Source: Winogradskyella haliclonae (GTDB taxonomy: Bacteria > Bacteroidota > Bacteroidia > Flavobacteriales > Flavobacteriaceae). From it: a stretch of DNA of 64,000 nt. Under the pieces are notes generated by a model. The model ran no database searches. It was given only the letters and a program-made list of their open reading frames with translations, and was not told the origin of the DNA. Position 1 is the first letter of the stretch; each line of letters begins with the position of its first letter. This document shows positions 1 through 9,225 of the stretch, piece after piece. A program made the translations under genes and the position numbers. The DNA lies in the NCBI RefSeq assembly GCF_014635865.1, contig NZ_BMDQ01000005.1, forward strand, positions 28,556 through 92,555, written 5' to 3'.

Positions 1-161
1 AAGTATTAATTGTTGGTCATAGTAATACCACACCTCTATTTACTAATGGCTTATTAGGTAAGAAGAAATACGATATGATGTCTGATGATAATAACGGTGG
101 ATTATATATTGTCACCATTACCAATGGCGACAAATCATCTATGTTGTTACAGGTCAATTAA
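1..161 (+). CDS. Histidine phosphatase family protein, C-terminal end (partial)
   Basis: Open frame entering from the left edge (first full codon at base 3) and ending at the TAA at 159-161; about 52 residues are visible. The stretch V-L-I-V-G-H-S-N-T-T-P near its start is the second-histidine motif of the phosphoglycerate mutase/SixA-like histidine phosphatase superfamily, in which this His completes the phosphate pocket. The end (GLYIVTITNGD, then SSMLLQVN) fits the last strand of such a protein. The catalytic RHG motif would lie outside the window. The gene is convergent with the DUF6503 gene and their ends overlap by about 15 bp. Family call fairly good; substrate unknown. Confidence 0.7.
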   Translation, partial: VLIVGHSNTTPLFTNGLLGKKKYDMMSDDNNGGLYIVTITNGDKSSMLLQVN

Positions 162-914
162 ATCTACCTCAACATTTTCGAGTACTATCTTAGAAAGTAG
201 TTTTAGTTGATTATTATCAAAAGCCTTCGCTAAATCCTGAAGCTTTATGTCTGGTGCTTCACTTTTGTAATTGTTATAATCCACAAAGCGAAGACCTTTG
301 ACATAGCGCTCGTTATAAGCTTCTCGAAAACGCATGCCTTTGCCGTCATCTTCGTTATAAGAATACGCCAGATAATCTGGTTTATAGGTTGCTTTATTTA
401 TCCAATAGATAAAAACATCTTCAAAATCTTCACCACCTCCTTCTTGGTCAAATGTGACCTGTATTTTATAGTAGTCATTTTCTTTAATATGCTCCTCGCC
501 TATTAGTGTCTTATTAACAGCTTTATCATTTAAACCATAAGGTAATGATGCAAAATATTGTACCGAGTTTATACTACTTATGTATTTTGACACCATACTA
601 TCTGCAACTCTAACTTTCAGAACACCTTCTCTAGTTCTTTCAAATCCATTATTAGTTAATATATCATGTATTGCAGTCAAACTATCTTGAAACCTTCTTT
701 CAAAATGATAATTTCCATTATTTCTAGAAATAAAATATTCCTTATTTCTAAAATTAAATACCGCATTAGAATTCTCAAACTTATCTCCACCAGCTACTTT
801 AATAGATTTATTAACTATTTCATCAGCCGTTAAAGTTTTTACTTCAACATTAGAGGTGTTATTCTTACAGTTTATAAATAGTAATGATAGTAAGAGGATA
901 TATAAATATTTCAT
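147..914 (-). CDS. DUF6503-like secreted lipoprotein
   Basis: A 255-residue protein starting at the ATG at 914; a longer frame to 974 would add 20 residues before an obvious signal peptide, so I chose the inner start. Residues 1-16 are a hydrophobic segment ending L-F-I-N-C, a lipobox-like site for lipid attachment at Cys16. The mature part opens with L-T-A-D-E-I-V-N-K-S-I and contains an F-N-F-R-N-K-E-Y motif typical of the Flavobacteriia family DUF6503, of unknown function. It is probably an envelope lipoprotein with a LolA/LolB-like beta fold, which is inference. It stands alone between two plus-strand genes. Confidence 0.65.
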   Translation of the reverse strand: MKYLYILLLSLLFINCKNNTSNVEVKTLTADEIVNKSIKVAGGDKFENSNAVFNFRNKEYFISRNNGNYHFERRFQDSLTAIHDILTNNGFERTREGVLKVRVADSMVSKYISSINSVQYFASLPYGLNDKAVNKTLIGEEHIKENDYYKIQVTFDQEGGGEDFEDVFIYWINKATYKPDYLAYSYNEDDGKGMRFREAYNERYVKGLRFVDYNNYKSEAPDIKLQDLAKAFDNNQLKLLSKIVLENVEVDLIDL

Positions 915-990
915 GTTAAAATTTAAAATTTTGTTGTCGTAAAAATATACTATTCCTTGCAAGATAGCGTCCATAAACTTTTCGCTTATA

Positions 991-1015
991 ACTTTTCACT
1001 TATAACTTTTAAAAC
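991..1015. repeat. Low-complexity ACTTTTCACTT / CTTATAACTTTT tandem spacer
   Basis: The spacer before smpB contains two copies of CTTATAACTTTT separated by CA (from about 984). It shares the 11-mer ACTTTTCACTT (991-1001) with the spacer before rplS (55450-55460). It looks like short-period spacer DNA rather than a gene. No function is seen. Confidence 0.5.
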
Positions 1016-1023
1016 TAAATTTG
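1016..1023 (+). promoter_or_regulatory. Bacteroidota -7 box for smpB
   Basis: TAAATTTG matches TAnnTTTG exactly and ends 6 nt before the smpB ATG at 1030, so the predicted transcription start falls at or next to the start codon. No clear -33 TTG was found. Confidence 0.5.
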
Positions 1024-1029
1024 CCACAG

Positions 1030-1488
1030 ATGCAACAGAAGATTAACATACTTAACAAAAAGGCAAAATTCCAATACGAAATCCTAGATAGGTATACTGC
1101 TGGAATTGTGTTATCTGGAACAGAAATAAAATCCATCCGTTCTAGCAGAGCTTCTATTGCCGAAAGCTTCTGTGAATTTAATGAGCAAGGCGAAATTTTT
1201 GTTATAAACATGACTATTGAAGAATACGCGCATGGCAATTACTACAATCATGCGCCAAAAGCGACTCGCAAACTTCTTCTCAACAAACGTGAACTGAAAA
1301 AGTTAGAAAAAGAAGTCAATATAAAAGGAAATGCTATTATCCCATTACGTTTATTTATTAATGAAAAAGGATTGGCTAAATTAGATATTGCCTTAGCTAA
1401 AGGAAAAAAACTCTACGATAAGCGCGAGACCATTAAAGATCGTGATAACAAGCGCAACTTAGACCGAATTAAGAAAAATTTTAAATAA
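1030..1488 (+). CDS. smpB: SsrA-binding protein SmpB
   Basis: A 152-residue protein beginning M-Q-Q-K-I-N-I-L-N-K-K-A. An in-frame TTG at 1021 exists, but the ATG at 1030 matches the family start. SmpB binds tmRNA and positions it in the A site of stalled ribosomes for trans-translation. Visible family features: the OB-fold core with E-I-L-D-R-Y-T-A-G-I-V-L and G-T-E-I-K-S-I-R, the acidic turn A-E-S-F-C-E-F, the G-K-K-L-Y-D-K-R-E-T-I-K-D-R-D segment, and a basic C-terminal tail (residues ~125-152) that mimics mRNA in the decoding centre. Full length for the family. It is transcribed alone; the tmRNA gene is not in this window. Confidence 0.96.
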   Translation: MQQKINILNKKAKFQYEILDRYTAGIVLSGTEIKSIRSSRASIAESFCEFNEQGEIFVINMTIEEYAHGNYYNHAPKATRKLLLNKRELKKLEKEVNIKGNAIIPLRLFINEKGLAKLDIALAKGKKLYDKRETIKDRDNKRNLDRIKKNFK

Positions 1489-1528
1489 ATTTAGCATACC
1501 TCTAACGTTAACTCGTAAGACTTTAATC

Positions 1529-1536
1529 TAAGTTTG
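1529..1536 (+). promoter_or_regulatory. Possible -7 box upstream of the DUF5686 gene
   Basis: TAAGTTTG matches TAnnTTTG 64 nt before the ATG at 1601, leaving a conventional leader. No -33 TTG recognised. Confidence 0.4.
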
Positions 1537-1600
1537 ATTTTTGTAGGCAACCCTTTTTATAAACCCTGCGTCTATATAACTGAACCATCAATTAAAAAAC

Positions 1601-4060
1601 ATGCAAAAATCTTTACTTTCAATTCTATTCATTTTTATTTCATTAATAGCTTTTTCACAAATCAAAGGAAACATTACAGATGACAAAAATCAAGCGCTTC
1701 CGTTTGTAAATGTATTTATAGAGAACACTTACAAAGGAACTACGACCAATGATGCTGGTTATTATGAGCTTAATATCACTGAAAAGAAAAGCTATAATCT
1801 AGTGTTTCAGTATTTAGGTTACAAAACCGTTAAAAAAACCATTAATATTACGGAATTGCCTTTTACTCTAAACATCACCCTAGAAGAAGAAAACGTATCG
1901 CTGGATGAAGTCGTTATTAATGCTGAAGAGAATCCGGCAAATGTCATTATGCGCCAAGTTATAGCCAAACGAAAAGAAAATCTTGAAAAGATAGAAAGTT
2001 ATAAAGCAGATTTTTATTCTCGTGGTTTAATGCGAATAAAAGACGCGCCTGAGAAGTTTTTTGGACAAGAAGTAGAAATTGAAGGCTTAGATTCTACTCG
2101 TAGCGGTATTCTTTACCTATCTGAAACGATTTCGAAAATTCAATATTTAAGACCAAACCGTCTTAAAGAAAAGATTACCGCATCAAAAGTAAGTGGCGAT
2201 GACAACGGTTTTAGCTTCAACAATGCACAAGATGTAGATTTTAACTTGTACAACAATACTATTTCTCTTGGGAACGAAATTATCTCTCCTATTGCTAACA
2301 ATGCTTTTGGATACTACCGTTACAATTTAGATGGCGTTTTCTATGATGATCGTGGAAACCTCATCAATAAAATAAAAGTAACTCCTAAACGTGAGAACGA
2401 CCCTATTTTTTCGGGTTACATATATATAGTAGAAGACCAATGGACTTTATATGCTTTAGAGTTAGACATCACAGGCGAGCAAGCTAGAATTCCTGTTGCA
2501 GATATCATAACATTAAAACAAAACTTCTCTTACTCCGAAGCAAATAGCATATGGGCTTTAATTTCTCAAAGTATAGACTTTAGCTATGGTATATTTGGTA
2601 TTAAAGGTGATGGTCGTTTCACAGCGGTTTACAGTAATTACGAATTTAATTTACCACTCACCAAGAAAGATTTTGGGCGCGAATTGGTAGCTTTTGAAAG
2701 CGAAGCCAATAAAAAAGACTCCTTATTCTGGAATACCATTAGACCAGTTCCGTTAACCAAAGAAGAAAAAGTAGATTATGTAAAAAAGGATAGTATTCAG
2801 CTCGTAAAAGAGTCTAAACCATACCTCGATTCTATAGACAGAGCTCGAAATAAATTTAAACTTGGTGACCTTTTAGGGTATACCTATCAAAATTCTCATA
2901 AAGATTACCGCCTTGGTTTTGATATCCCAATTGGTGGTATTCAGTTTAACACTGTACAAGGTTGGAATGCTAGAGCAAACGTATTTTACAGAAAAAATTA
3001 TGACGATTTTAAGCGTTATTTCTCTGCTAATGGTTCTATTAACTACGGGTTTTCAGATAAGCGTTTGCGTGCAAGAGGGTCTCTAACTTATAAATTCAAT
3101 GATATTAGTCGTTCATTTTTAACGCTTTCAGGAGGAGTAGAAACCAGACAATTCAATGGGTCTAATCCAATTAGTCCAATCGAAAATACAGTGGCTTCGT
3201 TAGGCTTTATAGAAAACTATTTAAAGATTTACGAACGCCAATTTGTACAGCTTAATTATTCCGAAGAATTGTTTAATGGTTTTAGGCTGTACTCAGATAT
3301 CAGCTATGAGAAACGAAATGCGCTTTTCAATACTACTGACCAAACGTTCTATCCTGAAGATAATAAGTCCTATACAAGCAATAACCCAATAAACGAAACT
3401 GCTTTTGGTGTTGCATCATTTGAAAATCATAATATTATAAAATTCAATGTTTCGGCAAGAATCAATTTTGGTCAGAATTACTTGAGTTATCCAGATAGTA
3501 AGTTCAATATATCTAGTAGTAAGTATCCAACACTTTTTGTGGGTTATGAAAAAGGACTAGGCGCTACAAATAGCGATTATAATTTTGATCAAGTCAAAGC
3601 GCGATTATATCAATCTTTCACTATTGGAAACAAAGGACGTTTTGCCTATAACATAAGAGGTGGAAAGTTTTTTAATGCTGATGACATTGCCTTTATGGAT
3701 TTTCAACATTTTAATGGTAACCAAATTAATTTTAGTCGTCGCGGCAACTACACCAATGTCTTTAACAATCTAGGTTATTACGATTTAAGCACTAATGATA
3801 GCTATCTAGAAATGCATGCTGAACATGATTTTAATGGTTTTATTTTAGGTAAGATTCCATTATTGAATAAATTAAATTTTAACCTCGTTGTTGGTGCGCA
3901 TAACCTAGCAACACCAGATAACAAGCCTTATCAAGAATTTACTATTGGCTTAGACAATATTGGTTGGGGCAAATGGCGTTTTTTAAGATTTGATTATATT
4001 AGGTCATACCAAAATGGGTATCTGGGTGATGCATTTGTTTTTGGTTTGAAATTTTTCTAA
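1601..4060 (+). CDS. DUF5686 envelope protein with N-terminal carboxypeptidase-regulatory-like domain
   Basis: An 819-residue protein. Residues 1-19 form a Sec signal peptide ending F-S-Q. Residues ~21-105 are a CarboxypepD_reg-like beta sandwich (G-N-I-T-D-D-K-N-Q-A-L-P-F-V-N-V, then G-Y-Y-E-L-N), the plug-like domain common on Bacteroidota outer-membrane proteins. Residues ~115-819 match the large DUF5686 family, with many alternating hydrophobic strands suggesting a beta-barrel and an aromatic C-terminus (V-F-G-L-K-F-F) of the kind seen on outer-membrane barrels. Function unknown; an outer-membrane role is inference. The NTF2-like gene follows after 15 bp and is probably co-transcribed. 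Confidence 0.8.
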   Translation: MQKSLLSILFIFISLIAFSQIKGNITDDKNQALPFVNVFIENTYKGTTTNDAGYYELNITEKKSYNLVFQYLGYKTVKKTINITELPFTLNITLEEENVSLDEVVINAEENPANVIMRQVIAKRKENLEKIESYKADFYSRGLMRIKDAPEKFFGQEVEIEGLDSTRSGILYLSETISKIQYLRPNRLKEKITASKVSGDDNGFSFNNAQDVDFNLYNNTISLGNEIISPIANNAFGYYRYNLDGVFYDDRGNLINKIKVTPKRENDPIFSGYIYIVEDQWTLYALELDITGEQARIPVADIITLKQNFSYSEANSIWALISQSIDFSYGIFGIKGDGRFTAVYSNYEFNLPLTKKDFGRELVAFESEANKKDSLFWNTIRPVPLTKEEKVDYVKKDSIQLVKESKPYLDSIDRARNKFKLGDLLGYTYQNSHKDYRLGFDIPIGGIQFNTVQGWNARANVFYRKNYDDFKRYFSANGSINYGFSDKRLRARGSLTYKFNDISRSFLTLSGGVETRQFNGSNPISPIENTVASLGFIENYLKIYERQFVQLNYSEELFNGFRLYSDISYEKRNALFNTTDQTFYPEDNKSYTSNNPINETAFGVASFENHNIIKFNVSARINFGQNYLSYPDSKFNISSSKYPTLFVGYEKGLGATNSDYNFDQVKARLYQSFTIGNKGRFAYNIRGGKFFNADDIAFMDFQHFNGNQINFSRRGNYTNVFNNLGYYDLSTNDSYLEMHAEHDFNGFILGKIPLLNKLNFNLVVGAHNLATPDNKPYQEFTIGLDNIGWGKWRFLRFDYIRSYQNGYLGDAFVFGLKFF

Positions 4061-4075
4061 GTTAAAAATTGAATC

Positions 4076-4600
4076 ATGAAAAAATTAATACTTCTCTTTA
4101 TTCTTACAATAGGGCTTAATCTTCCTGCTCAAGAAAAAACTCAAGACTACTCCAAAAATGTAGCCACGCTCGACAGCACCATCGAAACCTTATACAGTGT
4201 CATCTCTGGAGATAAAGGTGTTGAGCGCAATTGGGAACTATTTAAACATTTATTTCATCCAGATGCAAAATTGATTCCTACAGGAAAGAATAGAGAAGGT
4301 CAAACCATTGCCCGATATATGTCTCCAGAAGATTACATAAAAACCTCAGGAAAATGGTTGTACGAAAATGGTTTTCATGAAGTAGAACTTAACCGAACAG
4401 CTGATACTTTTGGTAATATTACGCAAGTATTTAGTACATACGAATCGTTTAGAAGCAAGAGTGATACCACCCCTTTTATGCGAGGTATTAATAGTATTCA
4501 ATTACTAAATGATGCTAAGCGTTGGTGGATTGTAAATATTTATTGGATGCAAGAATCTGAAGCCTCACCTATTCCTAGTGAGTATCTACCAAAACAATAA
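4076..4600 (+). CDS. Secreted NTF2/SnoaL-like protein
   Basis: A 174-residue protein with a signal peptide (residues 1-18, ending N-L-P-A-Q). The mature part has the cone-shaped alpha+beta layout of the NTF2-like superfamily: a first helix (T-L-D-S-T-I-E-T-L-Y-S-V-I-S-G), W-E-L-F-K-H-L-F-H-P-D-A near residue 60, and closing strands ending R-W-W-I-V-N-I-Y-W. Such proteins may be enzymes, binding proteins or structural units, and no catalytic residues can be assigned. It starts 15 bp after the DUF5686 gene. Confidence 0.65.
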   Translation: MKKLILLFILTIGLNLPAQEKTQDYSKNVATLDSTIETLYSVISGDKGVERNWELFKHLFHPDAKLIPTGKNREGQTIARYMSPEDYIKTSGKWLYENGFHEVELNRTADTFGNITQVFSTYESFRSKSDTTPFMRGINSIQLLNDAKRWWIVNIYWMQESEASPIPSEYLPKQ

Positions 4601-4694
4601 TTCGTTTTGTATCAATCGCAAAACAAATCCTAAAGTCATTTGACGTCTGCGATATAGTACTTACATTTAGCATCCTTAACACAAACCTTTACTC

Positions 4695-6518
4695 ATGCAA
4701 AATTCATTTTCGGCTAAAGTATTAGCCTTTATAGCCATTTCAATTTCATTTGTATCTATTTCACAAGAAAAAGCTAAACCAATTTTTAAAGATGGTGAAG
4801 CACAAATTGTTGAAGCGTTTAGCGATGCCTCAAAATATTTAAGACACGACCTTTGGGTAGAAACAGAATTTGATACCGATGGTGATGGTGAGCTAGACCG
4901 TATGCATGTTTCAGTGACACGACCTGAACAAACAGAATCTGAAGGATTAAAATTACCTATTATTTATGTCACAAGTCCTTATTTTGCTGGTGTAGCTGGT
5001 GACGAACCTGGAACCATGTGGGATGTAAAAATCGAATTGGGAGCATCTGCCAAAGAGCGTCATCATCCAGAAGTAAAACGTCGAGGAAAACGACCAATAA
5101 TTTCAAATTCTCACATAAGAAAATGGGTACCGAGAGGTTATATTGTTGTACACTCATCTTCTCCTGGAACAGGTTTATCTGATGGAGCTCCTACAATTGG
5201 TGGTCTCAACGAAGAGTTAGCGCCCAAAGCAGTTGTACAATGGTTGACAGGTAAGGCAAAAGGGTTTACTCAGCGCAACGGAAATGAAGAGATTAAAGCC
5301 TATTGGTCTACTGGAAAAGTTGGAATGACTGGTACATCTTATAATGGAACACTTCCGTTAGCAGCTGCCACAACTGGTGTTGATGGCTTAGAAGTTATCA
5401 TACCTATTGCACCAAACACATCCTCATATCATTATTACCGCTCTAATGGTTTGGTACGCTCTCCAGGTGGTTATTTAGGCGAAGATATAGATGTGCTTTA
5501 TGATTTTGTACATAGTGGTGATGAAGATAAACGTGCTTACAACAATAAAACAATCAGAGATACAGAATTAATGAACGGTATGGACCGTGAAACGGGAGAT
5601 ATGAATGATTTTTGGTACAACCGCGACTATTTACCAAAAATGAAGAACATGAAAGCTGCAATGTTGATGTCTCATGGTTTTAATGATTGGAATGTTATGC
5701 CAGAACATAGCTATCGTATATACATGAAAGCCAAAGACATGGGCTTACCAACAGCAATATACTACCATCAAAACGGTCATGGAGGACCGCCTCCGACATC
5801 AATGATGAACAAATGGTTTACAAAATACTTACATGGTATTGATAATGGTATTAATAATGAAGAAAACAAAGCCTATATCGTAAGAGAATATGATGACAGG
5901 CAAAAACCAACAGCATACAAAGATTATCCAAATCCTGAAGCTGAAGCTGTGACTTTAAATTTAACTTCTGGTGGAAATAAAGTTGGAAGCTTGACAACAT
6001 CAAAAGCGAAAAAAGTCACTGAAACACTCACTGACAATGTCAGTTTTTCTTGGAAAGATTTGGCAAAAGCTGAAACATCTCAAAACCGCTTATTATATGT
6101 TACGAATCCATTAAAAGAAGATTTGCATATTTCTGGAGTCCCTAAAGTAAGTATGACGTTGAGCAGCAGTAAAAAAGCAGCGAACCTATCGGTTTACTTG
6201 GTATCATTACCACTAGAAGAAGGAAAAATCACAGACAACTTAATCACCAGAAGTTGGGCTGACCCAAAAAACCATAAGTCCTTAACTGACGAGGAAAATT
6301 TAAAACCAGGGAAATTTTACACTGTAAATTTCGATTTACAACCAGATGACCAAATTATAAAAAAGGGACAGCAAATAGGTCTTATGATTTTTTCTAGTGA
6401 CCCAGAATTTACACTACATCCAAAAGCAGGAACAGAGCTGTCTATTAAACTAGATAAAACCTCGATTACTTTACCAGTCGTTGGCGGACAAACTGCATAT
6501 AAAAAAGCGGTAAACTAG
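4695..6518 (+). CDS. Xaa-Pro dipeptidyl-peptidase (peptidase S15 family), secreted
   Basis: A 607-residue protein with a signal peptide (residues ~1-23). It is an alpha/beta-hydrolase of the S15/CocE family: nucleophile elbow G-T-S-Y-N-G with Ser215, candidate acid Asp331 in G-F-N-D-W-N and His362 in Q-N-G-H-G-G. From about residue 415 comes the jelly-roll X-Pro dipeptidyl-peptidase C-terminal domain (S-G-V-P-K-V-S-M-T-L, then L-M-I-F-S-S-D-P-E-F-T-L). It probably removes Xaa-Pro dipeptides from peptides in the periplasm or outside the cell; acyl-ester hydrolase activity is the alternative. The end overlaps the convergent pcm gene by 4 bp. Confidence 0.88.
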   Translation: MQNSFSAKVLAFIAISISFVSISQEKAKPIFKDGEAQIVEAFSDASKYLRHDLWVETEFDTDGDGELDRMHVSVTRPEQTESEGLKLPIIYVTSPYFAGVAGDEPGTMWDVKIELGASAKERHHPEVKRRGKRPIISNSHIRKWVPRGYIVVHSSSPGTGLSDGAPTIGGLNEELAPKAVVQWLTGKAKGFTQRNGNEEIKAYWSTGKVGMTGTSYNGTLPLAAATTGVDGLEVIIPIAPNTSSYHYYRSNGLVRSPGGYLGEDIDVLYDFVHSGDEDKRAYNNKTIRDTELMNGMDRETGDMNDFWYNRDYLPKMKNMKAAMLMSHGFNDWNVMPEHSYRIYMKAKDMGLPTAIYYHQNGHGGPPPTSMMNKWFTKYLHGIDNGINNEENKAYIVREYDDRQKPTAYKDYPNPEAEAVTLNLTSGGNKVGSLTTSKAKKVTETLTDNVSFSWKDLAKAETSQNRLLYVTNPLKEDLHISGVPKVSMTLSSSKKAANLSVYLVSLPLEEGKITDNLITRSWADPKNHKSLTDEENLKPGKFYTVNFDLQPDDQIIKKGQQIGLMIFSSDPEFTLHPKAGTELSIKLDKTSITLPVVGGQTAYKKAVN

Positions 6519-7156
6519 TTCTTATCCTCCAAAAGCGGTACAAAGCGAAATTCGCCAAGTTCATGCTTTTCAAACTCTTTAGGCCCTTTTCTTATGAAAA
6601 GGGTCATTATTTGTATATCCTCACCTACTGGTATCACCAAACGTCCTCCTATTTCCAATTGAGATAGCAATGGATTAGGCACAAAAGGTGCACCTGCAGT
6701 GACAATAATACTTTTAAAAGGTGCTTCTTCTTCAAGACCTTTATAACCATCGCCAAAAACCAACTTCTTAGCACGGTAACCTATCTTTGGTAAAAACTTT
6801 GAAGTCTTCTTAAATAATTCTTGTTGACGCTCAATACTATATACTTTAGCACCAAGTTCTAACAAAACAGCAGTTTGGTAACCACTACCCGTTCCAATTT
6901 CTAAGACCTTATCTCCGCGTTTCACGGCCATTAATTCAGATTGAAAAGCTACAGTATAGGGTTGAGAAATCGTCTGGTCCGCAGCAATAGGAAATGCTTT
7001 ATCTTGATACGCATGGTCTATAAATCCTGAATCCATAAACAAATGCCTTGGAATCTTTCCAATAGCCGCTAACACGTTTTGGTCTTTAATGCCTTTTTTT
7101 ACAAGTGTTTCGACCAATTGTTGGCGCATACCTTGATGCTTAAATGTATCTTTCAA
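6515..7156 (-). CDS. pcm: Protein-L-isoaspartate O-methyltransferase
   Basis: A 213-residue SAM-dependent methyltransferase that methylates isoaspartyl residues in damaged proteins and starts their repair. Motif I is V-L-E-I-G-T-G-S-G-Y-Q-T (residues ~80-91). Upstream, the family signature D-Q-T-I-S-Q-P-Y-T-V-A lies at about 60-70. A later motif is I-I-V-T-A-G-A-P and the G-G-R-L-V-I-P-V-G strand is also visible. Length is normal. The gene stands alone and is convergent with the S15 peptidase gene. Confidence 0.94.
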   Translation of the reverse strand: MKDTFKHQGMRQQLVETLVKKGIKDQNVLAAIGKIPRHLFMDSGFIDHAYQDKAFPIAADQTISQPYTVAFQSELMAVKRGDKVLEIGTGSGYQTAVLLELGAKVYSIERQQELFKKTSKFLPKIGYRAKKLVFGDGYKGLEEEAPFKSIIVTAGAPFVPNPLLSQLEIGGRLVIPVGEDIQIMTLFIRKGPKEFEKHELGEFRFVPLLEDKN

Positions 7157-7238
7157 AATGGTAGTTTAGTTGTTGCTAAAGTAATTCAACAAACAGCAAA
7201 TTCCAACATATTTTTAATCTTCAAACCATTATATAATT

Positions 7239-7285
7239 AATCGTTTTTTATAAGCTCATTTTCATATTTCTCAATGAAAACGATT
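7239..7285. promoter_or_regulatory. Inverted repeat AATCGTTTT / AAAACGATT near a promoter
   Basis: Left arm AATCGTTTT at 7239-7247 and right arm AAAACGATT at 7277-7285 are perfect complements with a 29-nt spacer. The right arm abuts the TATTTTTG box of the Gfo/Idh/MocA gene. It could be an operator pair or chance in AT-rich DNA. Confidence 0.3.
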
Positions 7286-7292
7286 ATTTTTG
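7285..7292 (+). promoter_or_regulatory. -7 box for the Gfo/Idh/MocA gene
   Basis: TATTTTTG matches TAnnTTTG, 16 nt before the ATG at 7309. It probably drives the plus-strand run that follows. Confidence 0.45.
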
Positions 7293-7308
7293 TGAAAAAC
7301 AGAAAAAC

Positions 7309-8268
7309 ATGCTAAATGCTGGTGTTCTCGGTGCTGGTCACCTTGGAAAAATTCATCTAAGATTACTCAATCAATCTCATAAATATAATTTAGTCGGCTT
7401 TTACGATGCTGACCCAGAAAATGCTCAAAAAGTTGTTGAAGAGTTTGGTTACAAATACTTTGATACAATTGAAGCTTTAATTGAAGCTGTAGATGTTGTA
7501 GATATTGTAACACCAACACTTAGCCATTACGATTGTGCAAAACAGGCCATTGCTAGTGGTAAACACATATTTATAGAAAAACCCATTACAAATACTGTAG
7601 AAGAAGCAGAAGCCATAAGAACTTTAGTAGCTGAGCATGGTGTAAAAGGACAAGTTGGTCATGTTGAGCGCTTTAACCCTGCTTTTATTGGCGTAAAAGA
7701 CCAAATAGAGAACCCTATGTTTATAGAGACACATCGTCTCGCTGAGTTTAATCCTCGCGGAACAGATGTGCCTGTTGTATTGGATTTAATGATTCATGAT
7801 ATTGATATTATCTTAAGTGTTGTTGATTCTCCTGTAAAGCATATTTCGGCAAGCGGTGTTTCTGTTATTAGCGAAACTCCTGATATTGCAAATGCTCGCA
7901 TAGAATTTAAAAACGGATGTGTTGCAAACTTAACAGCAAGTCGTATTTCGTTAAAAAATATGCGTAAGACCCGTTTCTTTCAGAAAGATGCCTACATTTC
8001 GGTTGATTTCTTAGAAAAGAAATGCGAGGTCGTAAAAATGAAAGATGCCCCAGAAAATCCTGGTGATTTTGATATGATTCTTCAAAATGCTGAAGGCATA
8101 AAAAAGCAAATCTATTTTGATAACCCTGAAATAGAGAATAACAATGCTATTTTAGATGAATTAGAAACATTTGCAGACGCTATTAATAATAATACCAAAC
8201 CTGTTGTAACATTGCATGATGGTACTGAGGCATTGCGTGTAGCTAATATGATTATCAATCAGTTTTAA
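7309..8268 (+). CDS. Gfo/Idh/MocA-family NAD(P)-dependent oxidoreductase
   Basis: A 319-residue protein. The N-terminal Rossmann fold begins G-V-L-G-A-G-H-L-G-K-I-H (residues ~5-16). The hallmark E-K-P-I sits near residue 90 (H-I-F-I-E-K-P-I-T), where the Lys is a catalytic/substrate residue in this family, and D-L-M-I-H-D-I-D near 165 supplies the conserved histidine. These enzymes oxidise or reduce sugars, inositols or related hydroxyl compounds; the substrate cannot be told from sequence. It precedes the hydroxyacyl-CoA dehydrogenase gene by 57 bp. Confidence 0.88.
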   Translation: MLNAGVLGAGHLGKIHLRLLNQSHKYNLVGFYDADPENAQKVVEEFGYKYFDTIEALIEAVDVVDIVTPTLSHYDCAKQAIASGKHIFIEKPITNTVEEAEAIRTLVAEHGVKGQVGHVERFNPAFIGVKDQIENPMFIETHRLAEFNPRGTDVPVVLDLMIHDIDIILSVVDSPVKHISASGVSVISETPDIANARIEFKNGCVANLTASRISLKNMRKTRFFQKDAYISVDFLEKKCEVVKMKDAPENPGDFDMILQNAEGIKKQIYFDNPEIENNNAILDELETFADAINNNTKPVVTLHDGTEALRVANMIINQF

Positions 8269-8325
8269 TTCTCATAAAACAATTCAAATAAATTCTTATC
8301 AAATAAGAGCAAAATATAATTTTCA

Positions 8326-9213
8326 ATGAAAAACGTAGCAGTCATAGGTGCAGGAACAATGGGTAACGGAATTGCCCACACATTTGCCCAATCTGGTTTT
8401 AAAGTACAATTAATAGATATTAGCGAAGCCTCATTAAAAAGAGGTATGGATACCATTGCTAAAAATTTAGACCGAATGGTAGCCAAAGAAAAAATAACTG
8501 AAGCTGAAAAATCTGAAACTTTAGGAAATATAGAAACCTTTACAAGTATAGCTGAAGGTGTTGAATATGCCAGTTTAGTAGTTGAAGCGGCAACAGAAAA
8601 TTTAGATTTAAAACTCAAGATATTTAAAGAACTTGATGAGGCCTGTCCTGAGGATACTATTTTAGCCACAAATACATCCTCAATTTCAATCACACAAATC
8701 GGTGCGGCAACTTCTAGACCGGAAATGGTTATTGGTATGCATTTTATGAATCCGGTACCAATCATGAAACTAGTTGAAATCATCAGGGGTTATAATACTA
8801 GTGATGACGTCACTAATACTATTATGGAGCTATCTAAAACATTAGGTAAAGTCCCTACAGAAGTAAATGATTATCCAGGTTTTGTCGCTAACCGTATTCT
8901 AATGCCAATGCTTAACGAAGCTATTGAAACACTATACAATGGTGTTGCTGGTGTCACGGAAATTGACACCGTTATGAAACTTGGTATGGCGCATCCAATG
9001 GGGCCATTACAGCTAGCAGATTTTATTGGTCTTGATGTTTGTCTTTCTATATTAAATGTGATGTATGACGGCTTTAAAAACCCTAAATATGCACCATGCC
9101 CATTATTAGTAAATATGGTTATGGCAGGTAAACTTGGTGTAAAATCAGGTGAAGGCTTCTATGATTATTCCGAAAGTAGAAAAGCAGAAAAAGTAGCAAA
9201 GCAGTTTGCTTAA
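8326..9213 (+). CDS. hbd: 3-hydroxyacyl-CoA (3-hydroxybutyryl-CoA) dehydrogenase
   Basis: A 295-residue enzyme of the short FadB-C type, interconverting 3-hydroxyacyl-CoA and 3-ketoacyl-CoA with NAD(P). The N-terminal dinucleotide fold is V-I-G-A-G-T-M-G-N-G-I-A (residues ~5-16). The family signature H-F-M-N-P-V-P-I-M-K-L-V-E-I carries the catalytic His near residue 140, paired with a Glu in the same segment. The C-terminal helical domain has N-R-I-L-M-P-M-L-N-E-A near 190. Its length equals the stand-alone hbd/paaH class, not the fused FadB. Beta-oxidation or butyrate-type metabolism is plausible; chain length is unknown. Confidence 0.92.
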   Translation: MKNVAVIGAGTMGNGIAHTFAQSGFKVQLIDISEASLKRGMDTIAKNLDRMVAKEKITEAEKSETLGNIETFTSIAEGVEYASLVVEAATENLDLKLKIFKELDEACPEDTILATNTSSISITQIGAATSRPEMVIGMHFMNPVPIMKLVEIIRGYNTSDDVTNTIMELSKTLGKVPTEVNDYPGFVANRILMPMLNEAIETLYNGVAGVTEIDTVMKLGMAHPMGPLQLADFIGLDVCLSILNVMYDGFKNPKYAPCPLLVNMVMAGKLGVKSGEGFYDYSESRKAEKVAKQFA

Positions 9214-9225
9214 TATTATAATGAT

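Noticed and set aside
8265..8783. 172-residue open frame antisense to the hydroxyacyl-CoA dehydrogenase
   Set aside because: It has no recognisable family and lies opposite a gene with clear motifs; it is a shadow frame.
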